Assembly: GCF_012034175.1 (NCBI RefSeq) | Contig: NZ_JAATEJ010000014.1 | Location: 124,001-188,000, forward strand | DNA: 64,000 nucleotides | Direction: 5' to 3' | DNA from: Actinacidiphila epipremni | GTDB lineage: Bacteria; Actinomycetota; Actinomycetes; Streptomycetales; Streptomycetaceae | Part shown: positions 53,171 to 62,139 of the stretch, piece after piece | Layout of the letters: each line of letters starts with the position of its first letter | How positions within the stretch are numbered: position 1 is the first letter of the stretch | The notes under the pieces: generated by a model | What the model was told of the DNA's origin: nothing | What the model saw: the letters and a program-made list of their open reading frames with translations, nothing else | Databases searched by the model: none | Program-made: the position numbers and the translations under genes

Positions 53171-56100
53171 TCACATCTGCGGGCTGCTGCGGTCCGCCGC
53201 GATGTCGAACGGCAGCCACAGCACCGGCGGGAGAGCCCCCGGCGCGGCCCCGGTCGTGTGCAGCGCCGCCAACTGCCCCGCCGTGAGCGCCGCCGGGAAG
53301 ACGCGGACGTCGTCCATCGCGCCGGTCAGCGCGCCGGTGCCGTCGGGTGCGGCGCCGAGGTGGAGGCCGTCGGCGGCGTAGGTGTCGGTGCGGGTGAGGG
53401 AGCCGGCCGCCAGCGGGGCGGATGCCAACACCTGCCCGTCCACGGCGAGTTGCAGGCTCCCGGCGCCGCGTACCAGCGCGAGCTCGTGCCATGCCCCGTC
53501 CCCGAAGGCGGTCGCCGCCGAGGTGTCGGTCGCGGCGAGCCGGACCTGGCCGGTGTCGGTCTGCGCGACGGCGTAGAGGCGGTCGGCCGAGGGCTGCGCC
53601 CGGACCCAGAACTGCCGTGCGTACGTGCCGTATCCGTCCGCCCACAGCAGCACCTGGTCGGCGGTGCCCGCCCGGTAGCGGAACCACGCGGTGACGGTGA
53701 GGTCGCCGCCGCCCGCCGTGAGCGAGGCGCTGCGCGGGACGAGCGCGCCGCCCGTACCGCCGAGCAGGAGCGCGCCGCCGCCGGAACGCTGGCCCGCGGC
53801 GACATGGGCGCCGCCGGTCAGGTAGGCGTTGTTGCAGCGCGGGGAGAGGTCGGGCGTGGCCGGGGTGGCGTCGGGCAGCGGGCGGGTCGCGGCGGCGGAG
53901 TAGGTGTACTTCCCGTCGAAGCTGTAGCGCACCGCGATCCCCGAGCCGGCCCCGAGGCCGCCGCCCGCGTACACGGTGTCGAGTGCGGTCTGGTCCAACG
54001 CGCTGCGGTAGAGCCGGAATTCGTCGACGAGCCCGCCGAGGACCTTCGCCCCGTCCGGGCGCGACCCGATGCGCAGGCCGCGGATGCCGTCCGCGCGGGC
54101 CGCGGTGAGGGAGCCGGCCAGGCCGGTCGCGCTCGCGGTGAGCGCGGCCGAGTCGTCCACGGTGAGCCGGACCTGGCCGCCGGACCTGCGCAGCACCACC
54201 TGGTGCCAACTGCCGTCGCCGAAGCCGGCGGTGGGCGTGGGGTCCTGGACGGCGAGGTAGCGGGCGCCGCTGTCGGTCTGCACCATCGCCGAGAGCCGGT
54301 CCGTGCCGGGCTGCGCCTGCACCCACAACTGCGGCTGGTCCGCGCCGAGTCCGTACGCCCACAGCAGCGCCTGGTCGGCACCGCCGGCGGCGGAGCGGTA
54401 GGAGAACCACAGGGAGAAGGTGAAGTCGCCGGCGCCGAGGTCGAGTTGCGGTCCGAGCGGCGCTTCGGCGCCGGGGTGCGCGGCGTCCACCCGCAGCGCC
54501 TGGCCGCCGGCGGAGGCGACGGCGGTGCCGCGCCCGCCGAGCAGCCACGCGTCCGAGCAGCCCTCGGCCTCGTCGTCGACCCCGGCGACGGTGGCGCGGG
54601 CCGCAGGCAGCGGGGTGTCGGTGACCTGGAAGGGCAGCCGGGCGGCGAGCGCGGCGTCGGCGGCGTCGCCGAGCGGGTCGCCGGAGGCGGCGGCACGGCC
54701 GAGGCCGGCGGCCTCGGCGGGGCTCAACGCGGCCCGGTAGAGCCGGAATTCGTCGATGGCGCCGGTGAAGGGCTCGGCGGCGGTGTCGCCCTGGCGGCCA
54801 CCGATGCGTATCCCGTCCGGCCCGGCGGCCACGGGTGCCGCGAGGGGCCCGGCCACCCCGCCGGCGGTGGCGGTGACGGCGTGGGCGGTGCCCTCGTCGA
54901 CGCCGAGGGTGGCCCGGGAGCCGGCGCGGGTGAGGGTGGCGTGGTGCCACTGGCCGTCGCCGAAGGCGGTCGCGGCCGAGGTGTCGCGGGCCGAGACGTA
55001 CGCGGCCCCGCCCGCGCCGGCGACGGCGGCGTAGAGGTCGTCGCTGCCGGGCCGGGCGCGCAGCCACACCTGCGGGGCGCCCTTGCCGTAGCCGTACGCC
55101 CACAGCAGCGCGCCCACCGGGTCGCCGGGCGCGGCCTGGTAGCGGAACCACAGGGAGTAGGTGACGTCGCCGGCGCCCGGGTCGAGGGCGGCGGTGGGCG
55201 GCAGGTCGGCGGCGCCGGATGTGCCGGGGGCGAGGGTGTGGTCGAGGCTGCCGGCCGGTCCGCCGGCGGCGCTGAGCGCGGCGGTGCCGGTGAGGGCGGC
55301 GTCGGCGCCCTCGGCGGAGACGTCGGGCGTGCTGGGGGCGGGGGCCGGGGCGCGTGCGGGGTCGAGGTCGGGGCGGGCCGGGATGCCGCAGGGCGCGCCG
55401 AGCGCGGATTCGGCGAGGTGGGTGAAGCGGATCTCGTCGGCGGAGCCGGTGGCGCCGCCTTCGTAGAGCAGGCCGATCTCGTCGCTGCGCAGCAGGGCGA
55501 GGTCGGAGTAGCCGGCGGGGCCGGTGCTGACCTGGGTGCCGGTGGGCTGCCAGCCGGCGCCGCACGCGGACCACAGCGTCATGCCGGTGCGGCCCGGGCC
55601 CGCGGGGGCGGCGAGCAGCAGGTGTTCCGCGCCGTCGGCGGCGGCGCTGTGCAGCCGCAGCAGGGAGCCCTGGACGTCGCCGGCGGAGGGGATCGCGGCG
55701 GCGCGGAAGGCGGGCACGGCCGGGACCGCGTCCCCGGCGGGGGTGGCGGCGGTGGCCTCGACGCGGGCGGGTGCGCCGGAGTTGCGGGCGACGAGCCGGA
55801 CGCCGCCGCCGGCGGTCTCGGCGACGGCGGCCTCGGCGGGCTGGGCGGGCGTGGCGGCGGCGTGCGAGTCGACGGCGCCGGCGACGCGCCAGGTGCCGGA
55901 GCCGTCGGGTGCGGGGTCGAGGTAGAGGTAGCCGGCGTAGTCACCGCCGGCGCGGGTGACCTGGTGGGCGCCGACGACCAGCCGTCCGGCGTGCGGCCCC
56001 TCGGTGAGCTGGATGCCGTGGCCGGGGCCGGTGGCGAACCAGTCGGAGCCCGCGGCGGTGCCGCGCAGCGTCACGGCGAGGGGTTCGGGGTCGCTCCAGG

Positions 56101-56644
56101 TGCGGCCGTCGTCGGTGCTGTACTGGCTCCAGGGGGTGCGCGGGTAGGAGGAGTCGGCCGGGTTCGACGTCGAGAGCAGGTAGACGCGTCCGCTCGCGGC
56201 GTCGACGACGGGCGCGGCGTTCCCGCGGGTCACCGGCGCGCCGGCTCCGGTGCCGGTGCCGGCGGGCGGCCCGCCGGGACCGTACGAGCCGGGGGCGGTC
56301 GCGCCGGCCGGCACGACCTGGACCGGGCCCCAGGTGCGGCCGTCGTCGGTGGAGCGGCGGACGACGAGGTCGGTGTCGCCGCGGTCCCCGCACGAGACCT
56401 CCTTGCGCCCCTCGGCGAAGGCCAGCAGCGTCCCGGCGGCGGTACGCACCAGGGCGGGCACCCGGAAGCAGCCGTATCCGGCGGTGCCGGAGGCGAACAG
56501 CGCGAGCTGCCCGGCGGTGGAGGCGCTGGTGGACTCCGGGACGCCGCCGGCCTGCGCCGGGGTGCCGGCGAGCGCCGGCAGGACCGCGAGCAGCAGGGCG
56601 AGCAGCAGCCGGTGCCGGTGCCGAGGGCGTACGAGTGCGGGCAT
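53171..56644 (-). CDS. Secreted GH33-like sialidase with three LamG-like domains
   Basis: A 1157-residue exported exo-sialidase-type protein. A Sec signal fills residues 1-32. The six-bladed propeller domain has the FRIP-type Arg motif YGCFRVPALV, Asp boxes STDDGRTWG and STDDGRTWS, the Glu/Arg region AEAAVAETAGG with VRLVARNSG, and the Tyr region DEIGLLYEGG. After a Pro/Ala linker come three concanavalin/LamG-like modules (about 470-640, 690-870 and 910-1140). Each has a FSLWF-type strand and a conserved GDGxWHxxxLxR block. It probably releases terminal nonulosonic or related acids from glycans. It neighbours, but reads toward, the polysaccharide locus. Confidence 0.82.
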   Translation of the reverse strand: MPALVRPRHRHRLLLALLLAVLPALAGTPAQAGGVPESTSASTAGQLALFASGTAGYGCFRVPALVRTAAGTLLAFAEGRKEVSCGDRGDTDLVVRRSTDDGRTWGPVQVVPAGATAPGSYGPGGPPAGTGTGAGAPVTRGNAAPVVDAASGRVYLLSTSNPADSSYPRTPWSQYSTDDGRTWSDPEPLAVTLRGTAAGSDWFATGPGHGIQLTEGPHAGRLVVGAHQVTRAGGDYAGYLYLDPAPDGSGTWRVAGAVDSHAAATPAQPAEAAVAETAGGGVRLVARNSGAPARVEATAATPAGDAVPAVPAFRAAAIPSAGDVQGSLLRLHSAAADGAEHLLLAAPAGPGRTGMTLWSACGAGWQPTGTQVSTGPAGYSDLALLRSDEIGLLYEGGATGSADEIRFTHLAESALGAPCGIPARPDLDPARAPAPAPSTPDVSAEGADAALTGTAALSAAGGPAGSLDHTLAPGTSGAADLPPTAALDPGAGDVTYSLWFRYQAAPGDPVGALLWAYGYGKGAPQVWLRARPGSDDLYAAVAGAGGAAYVSARDTSAATAFGDGQWHHATLTRAGSRATLGVDEGTAHAVTATAGGVAGPLAAPVAAGPDGIRIGGRQGDTAAEPFTGAIDEFRLYRAALSPAEAAGLGRAAASGDPLGDAADAALAARLPFQVTDTPLPAARATVAGVDDEAEGCSDAWLLGGRGTAVASAGGQALRVDAAHPGAEAPLGPQLDLGAGDFTFSLWFSYRSAAGGADQALLWAYGLGADQPQLWVQAQPGTDRLSAMVQTDSGARYLAVQDPTPTAGFGDGSWHQVVLRRSGGQVRLTVDDSAALTASATGLAGSLTAARADGIRGLRIGSRPDGAKVLGGLVDEFRLYRSALDQTALDTVYAGGGLGAGSGIAVRYSFDGKYTYSAAATRPLPDATPATPDLSPRCNNAYLTGGAHVAAGQRSGGGALLLGGTGGALVPRSASLTAGGGDLTVTAWFRYRAGTADQVLLWADGYGTYARQFWVRAQPSADRLYAVAQTDTGQVRLAATDTSAATAFGDGAWHELALVRGAGSLQLAVDGQVLASAPLAAGSLTRTDTYAADGLHLGAAPDGTGALTGAMDDVRVFPAALTAGQLAALHTTGAAPGALPPVLWLPFDIAADRSSPQM

Positions 56645-56762
56645 GCCGGTCCCCCGGGGGTGTGCGTGCAGCCGGATTTCCTACGAGCTCCGGATTACAT
56701 ACCGCACGTACGGCCGCCGGGGGAAGCGGAGGTGGCCGAACCGTCAACTCCGGCCGGCGGAC

Positions 56763-57584
56763 TCACGGCTTCCGGGCGACACCCGCGTACATCGCGACCT
56801 CGCTGTCCCGCACCGCGCCTTCCGTGCCGGGCTCGGGGTGCCAGCGGTGCACCAGGACGACGCCCGGTGCGACGAGGTCGAGCCCGTCGAAGTACGGCAG
56901 GACGTCCGCGCGGGTGCTGTCGCGCACCGGGATGCCGCTGCGGCGGAACTGCTCGGCCGCCGAACCCGCCTGCACCGGCGCGGAGTCGGAGGTCGCGGTG
57001 GTGATGGTGAGCATGCTGCCGGGAGCGAGCCGGTCGAGGTAGCGGCGCACGAGCGCGTACGCCTGCTCCTTGTCGGGCACGAACTGGAGCACGCCGATGA
57101 GGGAGAGCGCGACCGGCCGCCCGAGGTCGAGCGTCCCGGTGACCTCGGGCGAGCCGAGCACGGCGGCGGGGTCGGCCATGTCGGCGAGCAGCCATCCGAC
57201 GCGCCCCTGCGGCGTGCCGGTCAGCCGCGCGGCGGCCTGCGCGAAGACCAGCGGGTCGCGGTCGACGTAGACCACCCGTGCGCCCGGCGTGACCGCCTGC
57301 GCGACCTCGTGCACGTTCGGCGAGGTCGGTATGCCGGTGCCGATGTCGAGGAACTGCTCCAGCCCCTGCCGCGCGGCATACCGCACCGCCCGGTGCATGA
57401 AGGCCCGGTTCTGCCGCATCGAGGTCCGTAACGCCGGATAGCCGCGCAGCATCTGCTCCGCGGCGGCCCGGTCGGCGGGATGGTTGTCGCTGCCGCCGAG
57501 GATGTAGTCGTACACCCGCGCGGAATGCGCCACACCGGTGTCGACCCCGGGCGCCTCCCCACCACGGGCCAAAGCGTCGGACAT
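56763..57584 (-). CDS. SAM-dependent methyltransferase (PF04672 type)
   Basis: A 273-residue protein of the actinobacterial S-adenosyl methyltransferase family PF04672. The hallmarks are HSARVYDYILGGSDNHPADR near the N-terminus, MRQNRAFMHRAVRYAA, and FLDIGTGIPTSPNVHEVAQ (SAM motif I). VVYVDRDPLVFAQA and LLADMADPAAVL follow, and later VALSLIGVLQFVPD. Members are numerous in streptomycetes, usually next to regulators, and their acceptor is unknown. Upstream lies the vWA gene end, 69 bases away; downstream a 118-base gap with the sialidase promoter. Confidence 0.9.
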   Translation of the reverse strand: MSDALARGGEAPGVDTGVAHSARVYDYILGGSDNHPADRAAAEQMLRGYPALRTSMRQNRAFMHRAVRYAARQGLEQFLDIGTGIPTSPNVHEVAQAVTPGARVVYVDRDPLVFAQAAARLTGTPQGRVGWLLADMADPAAVLGSPEVTGTLDLGRPVALSLIGVLQFVPDKEQAYALVRRYLDRLAPGSMLTITTATSDSAPVQAGSAAEQFRRSGIPVRDSTRADVLPYFDGLDLVAPGVVLVHRWHPEPGTEGAVRDSEVAMYAGVARKP

Positions 57585-57652
57585 CCACCGCTCCCTCCGT
57601 CACAAGCACGCCCCACCTGACGCACCACCCTACGCGCCCGAACCCCGCCCCC

Positions 57653-59092
57653 TCACCGCACGACCTGCTCCAGCAGCTCACCGACGAGAGCCGAGTGGTT
57701 GGCCTGCACGAAGCAGCGGGCGCCGGCCGGCACATGCCACCCGGCGGCGCGCAGCCGGGCGGGCAACGGGTGGCCGCCGGGCAGGGTGGAGGCGGCGGCG
57801 AACATCGTCGCCGCGCCGGCCGGCCAGTCGCGCCCCGGCTCGGCGAGGAGGGTGCGGGGGCGAGTGAGATCGCGGGTGGTGAGGTGACAGGCGACGACCG
57901 TGACACCCTGGGCGGCGATGCGGGCCAGCGCCTGCGTGGGGTCACCGTCGGTGGAGTCGCCGTCGCTGACCAGGACGAAGGTCGCGGGCGTGCCGGCGGG
58001 GCGGGCGGCGAGTTCGGCGGCGAAACGGTCGGCGGTGCGTTCCATGGCCTTGCGCAGGGGTGTGGCGCCGTAGACGATCTCCTCGACCGCGATCCCGCCG
58101 GCGCCCCCGCCGGTGGTGAGCCGGCGCAGCCGCGCCAGCACCTCCTCCAACGGCAAGGTGGTGTCGCCGATCTCGGCGGCGGACTCGAAGACCGCCGCGA
58201 TCAGCCGCCGCCGGATGTCCTCGACGGTCCGGGCGCCGGACGGTCCGGTCCCGGGCGGCGCGGCGAGTTCTTCGAGCAGGACGCGGGCCTGGTGCAGGTT
58301 TCCCCGCAGGGCGAGCAGGTCAGCGCCCTGGGAGCGGGCCATGCGCGCGGAGACCAGCGGGTGTGCGGCGAACGCCCTGGCTCCGGACCCACGGGAGTGC
58401 ACCATGAGTGCGATCTCCTCCTCGGACGCGTTCGGCAGCAGGTTCGCCAACTGCGCCGCGAGCGCGGGCTCGGCACGCAGCCGCAGGACGAGGTTCCTGA
58501 TCTGCTCGGGATCGGGGAGCAGCACGCGGGCCAGGCGGTCCCAGCCGTGGCACTGGTGCTCGGTCGCGATCCGGGCCAGTTCGGCGTCCCACTCGGTACC
58601 CGGGCCGCCCGGCCCGGACGGCGGCGCGGCGCCGGGTGGTTCCGGGACCGGCTGCTCCTTGGGCTCGCCGCCCGCGCTCTGGACCGCGGCGAGCACGGAG
58701 AGCAGATCGCAGACCACGGGGAGCGGGGACGGCCGCGCAAGCCCCTCGGCCAGACCGTCCGCCAAGTGCTGGAGGATGGACCTCCCCCGGCTGCCGAAGA
58801 GCACATCGGCCATCTTCCGCGCCGCGCCGACGCCGTTGCCGCCGTCCGCGCCGCGCAGCCCGAAGGCGTACGCGAACACGTCCAGCGATGTCGTCACCCC
58901 GGAGGGGTAGGCGGCCGTGAACGCCGCGAGCCCGCGGTCGGTGAGCCGTTCGACCGTCTCCCGCAGCGCGCCGAGTCCGGTCGCCGGCCCCGCGGCGGCG
59001 TTCTCCACACTCGCCCTCATCGAACCGGACACGTCGAAGGCGACACCCAGCAGTCCGGCCAGCGGAAGCCTCTCGGGCGTGCTCGTTGCCAT
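57653..59092 (-). CDS. vWA-domain protein with helical insert (pair member 1)
   Basis: A 479-residue cytosolic protein. The MIDAS motif is DVSGS at 20-24. The vWA domain is split: after the first ~110 residues there is a ~175-residue mostly helical insert (for example LPDPEQIRNLVLRLRAEPAL and LPNASEEEIALMVHSRGSG). The domain then resumes with YGATPLRKAMERTADRF and FVLVSDGDSTDGD, ending in WPAGAATMFAAASTL and a C-terminal subdomain. The same blocks recur in the divergent gene at 59194, so the two are paralogues. The ATG at 59092 has GAGGGAAAG upstream. Function unknown; vWA pairs of this kind occur in actinobacterial conflict and signalling systems. Confidence 0.82.
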   Translation of the reverse strand: MATSTPERLPLAGLLGVAFDVSGSMRASVENAAAGPATGLGALRETVERLTDRGLAAFTAAYPSGVTTSLDVFAYAFGLRGADGGNGVGAARKMADVLFGSRGRSILQHLADGLAEGLARPSPLPVVCDLLSVLAAVQSAGGEPKEQPVPEPPGAAPPSGPGGPGTEWDAELARIATEHQCHGWDRLARVLLPDPEQIRNLVLRLRAEPALAAQLANLLPNASEEEIALMVHSRGSGARAFAAHPLVSARMARSQGADLLALRGNLHQARVLLEELAAPPGTGPSGARTVEDIRRRLIAAVFESAAEIGDTTLPLEEVLARLRRLTTGGGAGGIAVEEIVYGATPLRKAMERTADRFAAELAARPAGTPATFVLVSDGDSTDGDPTQALARIAAQGVTVVACHLTTRDLTRPRTLLAEPGRDWPAGAATMFAAASTLPGGHPLPARLRAAGWHVPAGARCFVQANHSALVGELLEQVVR

Positions 59093-59193
59093 ACGCTTTC
59101 CCTCACATCCCCCGGGCGCCCCGGCCGGCGACGGCCGCCGCGCAGCCTCCCACCGCCGCACAGTCACTCATTCCGCCGCACATGGGGACGTCC

Positions 59194-60237
59194 ATGAACA
59201 CACCGAAGCGAGCGCTGGACGACGAGCAGCCCTCCGCCGAACGCCCAATGATCCTGGGCTTGTTGATCGACGTCTCGGCCTCCATGCGCACGCTCATCGT
59301 CGGACCCGGCGCGAACGGGGGTCAACAGCGCATCGAGAGCGTACGGTCGTCGATGGACACGCTCGTGGACAAAGCGGTGGGTTACTGCACGACCGGGACG
59401 GGCGCGGTGATCGCCTCCCGGATCAAGCTCTTCGCTTTCGGATTCGGATTCGGCAATCCGTTGTCCCGCTGGACGGGTTGGAACGGGGCGGAGGTGCAGG
59501 ACCTGCTCGCGCGGCCCGGCGTCGACGAACCGCTGCTGGGCATTGACCGGTTGGCTCGCGACTGGCCCGAACACCAGCTACACATCAGCTCGTTGGGCTG
59601 GCACATGTTCGGCGCGACGCCGCTGCTCGCCGCTTTCGAGGCGGCCCGGGACAGGCTGCACACGGCTCACGCGGCCGAGCCGGCCGCCGACCGGCCTGTG
59701 CTGTTCGTCTTCACCGACGGCGAGCCGACCGGTTCGGGGACGCCGGAACAGATCACCGCGGTGGCCAGGGAGTTGGTCGGCGAGGGCGTCCTGGTGATGT
59801 GCTGCCTGCTGACCGCGGAACCGCTGGGCACCGAGCGCCGGCTGTACGCGGCGGAGCAGCCGCAGTGGCCGGCCGCCGCCCGGCTGATGTTCGCGTGCGC
59901 CTCCGCGCTGGACAACGCCTCGCCGTACGCGGACTACCTCCAGGAGCATCACTGGCAGGCCGACCCGGGCGGCCGGCTCTTTGCCGCGGTCAGCAACTCC
60001 GAGGATCTCTCGACATTCCTCAACCTCACCCTCAGCCGACTGCGCCCGCCCGCCGCCGCGAGCCCCACCGCCTCCCCCGTCCCAGCGACACCGCCCGCCG
60101 CGCCCGCCGCCGACAACAGCGTCGGAGGCGGCACGTTCTCCGGCCCCGTCATCCAGACCGGCTACGTCGGCTCGGTGTCCATCTACATGACCCCGAGCCA
60201 GGAGCTGGGGCAAAGCACCCCGCCCACGGGCGAGTAG
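59194..60237 (+). CDS. vWA-domain protein with C-terminal beta motif (pair member 2)
   Basis: A 347-residue vWA protein. MIDAS residues DVSAS are at 26-30, T142 in GATPL and D174 in FVFTDGEPTG, a complete metal site. The rest aligns with its divergent paralogue (WPAAARLMFACASALDN, then F-AAVSNSEDLSTFLNL) without the helical insert. After a Pro/Ala linker, residues 308-332 form a short beta-rich tail with GGGTFSGPVIQTGYVG followed by SVSIYM. This resembles tails found on actinobacterial signalling or effector proteins, possibly an interaction or self-assembly element. A 101-base divergent promoter region separates the pair. Confidence 0.82.
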   Translation: MNTPKRALDDEQPSAERPMILGLLIDVSASMRTLIVGPGANGGQQRIESVRSSMDTLVDKAVGYCTTGTGAVIASRIKLFAFGFGFGNPLSRWTGWNGAEVQDLLARPGVDEPLLGIDRLARDWPEHQLHISSLGWHMFGATPLLAAFEAARDRLHTAHAAEPAADRPVLFVFTDGEPTGSGTPEQITAVARELVGEGVLVMCCLLTAEPLGTERRLYAAEQPQWPAAARLMFACASALDNASPYADYLQEHHWQADPGGRLFAAVSNSEDLSTFLNLTLSRLRPPAAASPTASPVPATPPAAPAADNSVGGGTFSGPVIQTGYVGSVSIYMTPSQELGQSTPPTGE

Positions 60238-60475
60238 GCCCTCCCCGCGCCCGCGTGCGCCCCCTTGTACGCCCGCGTGTGCGCCGTTCACCCCGGCGCG
60301 CAGCCCGCTCCCTGCGCTATGGAAAAAGCAAAGCGCGCGTATAGCCTCCGCCAACCCGTAGTTGACGCGCACACGTCAGCCGTATCGTCCTCCCCAGTCA
60401 CACGGCCCCCACCCGGCAGCCGGGTGACCAAGCGACACGCAAGCCCTCTGCAACACCCCCGACAGGAGGCACCAG

Positions 60476-61747
60476 TTGCGCCCCATTCCCGCATCGCCCG
60501 CCGCTCCCCCGCGCTCGCTGCGCCGCGCCGCCCTCGCGCTCGGCGCGGTCGCCGGCCTGGTGGTGTCCGGCGCCGCGCTCGCCGCGCCCACCGCCGGCGC
60601 CGCCACGAGCCCGACGTCCCACCGGCTCACCACCGCGCGCTCCTGCGCGGTGAGCAACAGGCCCGACGTGATGGCCTGTTCCGCGCTGAAGGTCACCGCC
60701 GGCGCCGAGACGCTGGCCCACTCGACCGTCCCGGCCGCCGCGGGCGTCAACCCGGCGGCCACGCCGTCCGGTTACGGACCCGCCGACCTGCACAGCGCGT
60801 ACGCCCTGCCGACGACGGGCGGTTCGGGCGCGACGGTGGCCATCGTCGACGCCTACGACGACCCCAACGCCGAGTCGAACCTGGCGACCTACCGCTCCAC
60901 CTACGGCCTGAGCGCGTGCACCACCGCCAACGGCTGCTTCAAGAAGGTGGGCCAGAGCGGCACCAGCTCGCTGCCGGCCGCGAACGCCGGCTGGGCCGAG
61001 GAGATCTCGCTCGACCTCGACATGGCGAGCGCGATATGCCCGCAGTGCCACATCCTGCTGGTGGAGGCCACCTCCTCCTCGATGGCGAACCTGGGCAAGG
61101 CCGTCAACACCGCGGTCTCGCTGGGCGCGAAGTACGTGTCCAACAGCTACGGCGGCAGCGAGTCGTCCTCGGACACCTCCTACGACAGCTCCTACTTCAA
61201 CCACCCCGGCGTCGCCATCACCGTCAGCTCCGGCGACGACAGCTACGGCGTCGAATACCCGGCGGCCTCGCGGTACGTCACCGCGGTCGGCGGCACCTCG
61301 CTGAAGAAGGCCAGCGGCACCACCCGCGGCTGGACCGAGACCGCCTGGACCGGCGCCGGCTCCGGCTGCTCGCGCTACGACGCCAAGCCCACCTGGCAGA
61401 AGGACACCGGCTGCACCCGGCGCACCGTCGCGGACGTCTCGGCGGTCGCCGACCCGAACACCGGCGTCGCGGTCTACGACACCTACGGCGGCGACCCGGG
61501 CTGGGAGGTCTTCGGCGGCACCAGCGTCTCCTCGCCGATCATCGCCGCGGTGTACGCGCTCGCCGGCACCCCGTCGGCCGGCTCCACCCCGTCGTCGTTC
61601 CCGTACGCGCACACCTCGGCGCTGTTCGACATCACCAGCGGCTCCAACGGCTCGTGCGGCGGCTCCTACCTGTGCACCGCCGGCCCCGGCTACGACGGCC
61701 CGACCGGTCTCGGCACCCCGAACGGCACCGCCGCCTTCAAGGGCTGA
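60476..61747 (+). CDS. Secreted S53-family (sedolisin-type) peptidase
   Basis: A 423-residue exported serine-carboxyl peptidase. A Sec signal covers about residues 1-42. The catalytic Glu/Asp are in AEEISLDLDMAS (ExxxD), the oxyanion Asp region is SGDDSYGVEYPAASRYVTAVGG, and the nucleophile is in GGTSVSSPIIAA. VADVSAVADPNTG and PGYDGPTGLGTPNG provide the C-terminal calcium-binding part. Only about 75 residues precede the catalytic domain, so the usual ~170-residue S53 pro-domain is missing. The TTG start at 60476 has AGGAGG six bases upstream. The 238-base gap before it contains TTGACG (60362-60367) and TATCGT (60383-60388), a weak promoter candidate with a short spacer, but no gene. Confidence 0.87.
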   Translation: MRPIPASPAAPPRSLRRAALALGAVAGLVVSGAALAAPTAGAATSPTSHRLTTARSCAVSNRPDVMACSALKVTAGAETLAHSTVPAAAGVNPAATPSGYGPADLHSAYALPTTGGSGATVAIVDAYDDPNAESNLATYRSTYGLSACTTANGCFKKVGQSGTSSLPAANAGWAEEISLDLDMASAICPQCHILLVEATSSSMANLGKAVNTAVSLGAKYVSNSYGGSESSSDTSYDSSYFNHPGVAITVSSGDDSYGVEYPAASRYVTAVGGTSLKKASGTTRGWTETAWTGAGSGCSRYDAKPTWQKDTGCTRRTVADVSAVADPNTGVAVYDTYGGDPGWEVFGGTSVSSPIIAAVYALAGTPSAGSTPSSFPYAHTSALFDITSGSNGSCGGSYLCTAGPGYDGPTGLGTPNGTAAFKG

Positions 61748-61781
61748 CCCACCGCCCGCACCGCACCACCCGCTCCCCCAC

Positions 61782-61817
61782 CGGCCCGCCCCGCGGCAAC
61801 CCCGCGGCGGCGGGCCG
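61782..61817 (+). terminator. GC-rich hairpin after S53 peptidase
   Basis: CGGCCCGCC with CCGCGG (61782-61796) pairs with CCGCGG and GGCGGGCCG (61802-61817), with one bulged base and loop CAACC. It is 35 bases after the stop. The whole gap 61748-62139 (392 bases) otherwise holds the promoter region of the next gene and no gene I can support. Confidence 0.6.
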
Positions 61818-61942
61818 CTGTGCGTGGCCGGCGCGCGCGAGCCGACCCGCCGGGCCGCCCTCCCGAAGCACCCCCACCCGCAGCGCCCCCGACGCGCCCC
61901 GCCGAGGCACCCGTCGTCAGCAACTCGCCATCCGTGCGTAAA

Positions 61943-61960
61943 GCGTTGACAAAGCAACGC
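61943..61960. promoter_or_regulatory. Inverted repeat overlapping a consensus -35 box
   Basis: GCGTTG (61943-61948) and CAACGC (61955-61960) are exact complements six bases apart. The perfect -35 hexamer TTGACA (61946-61951) lies within them; the best -10 at 17 bases is a weak CAGCCT (61969-61974). A repressor bound here would hide the -35 box of the discoidin-protein gene 180 bases downstream. Regulator unknown. Confidence 0.45.
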
Positions 61961-62139
61961 CACACGAGCAGCCTGTGTCTCGCAAAAAACGGATAGCCAC
62001 AGCCATATTTACTCGCTGCCGCCCGCAACTTCGCGGCATGGCCGCGCCTGCCGCCCCACGACGCTGCGCAAATCGCCGCCTACGCGGCCCGCGTTCTCCC
62101 CCCACCCGCTCTCTCGTTCCCGGCAGAACAGAGGAGTCC

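Noticed and set aside
53258..57004. A 1248-codon plus-strand frame over the sialidase gene
   Set aside because: Antisense shadow; the minus frame has intact GH33 motifs and three homologous domains.
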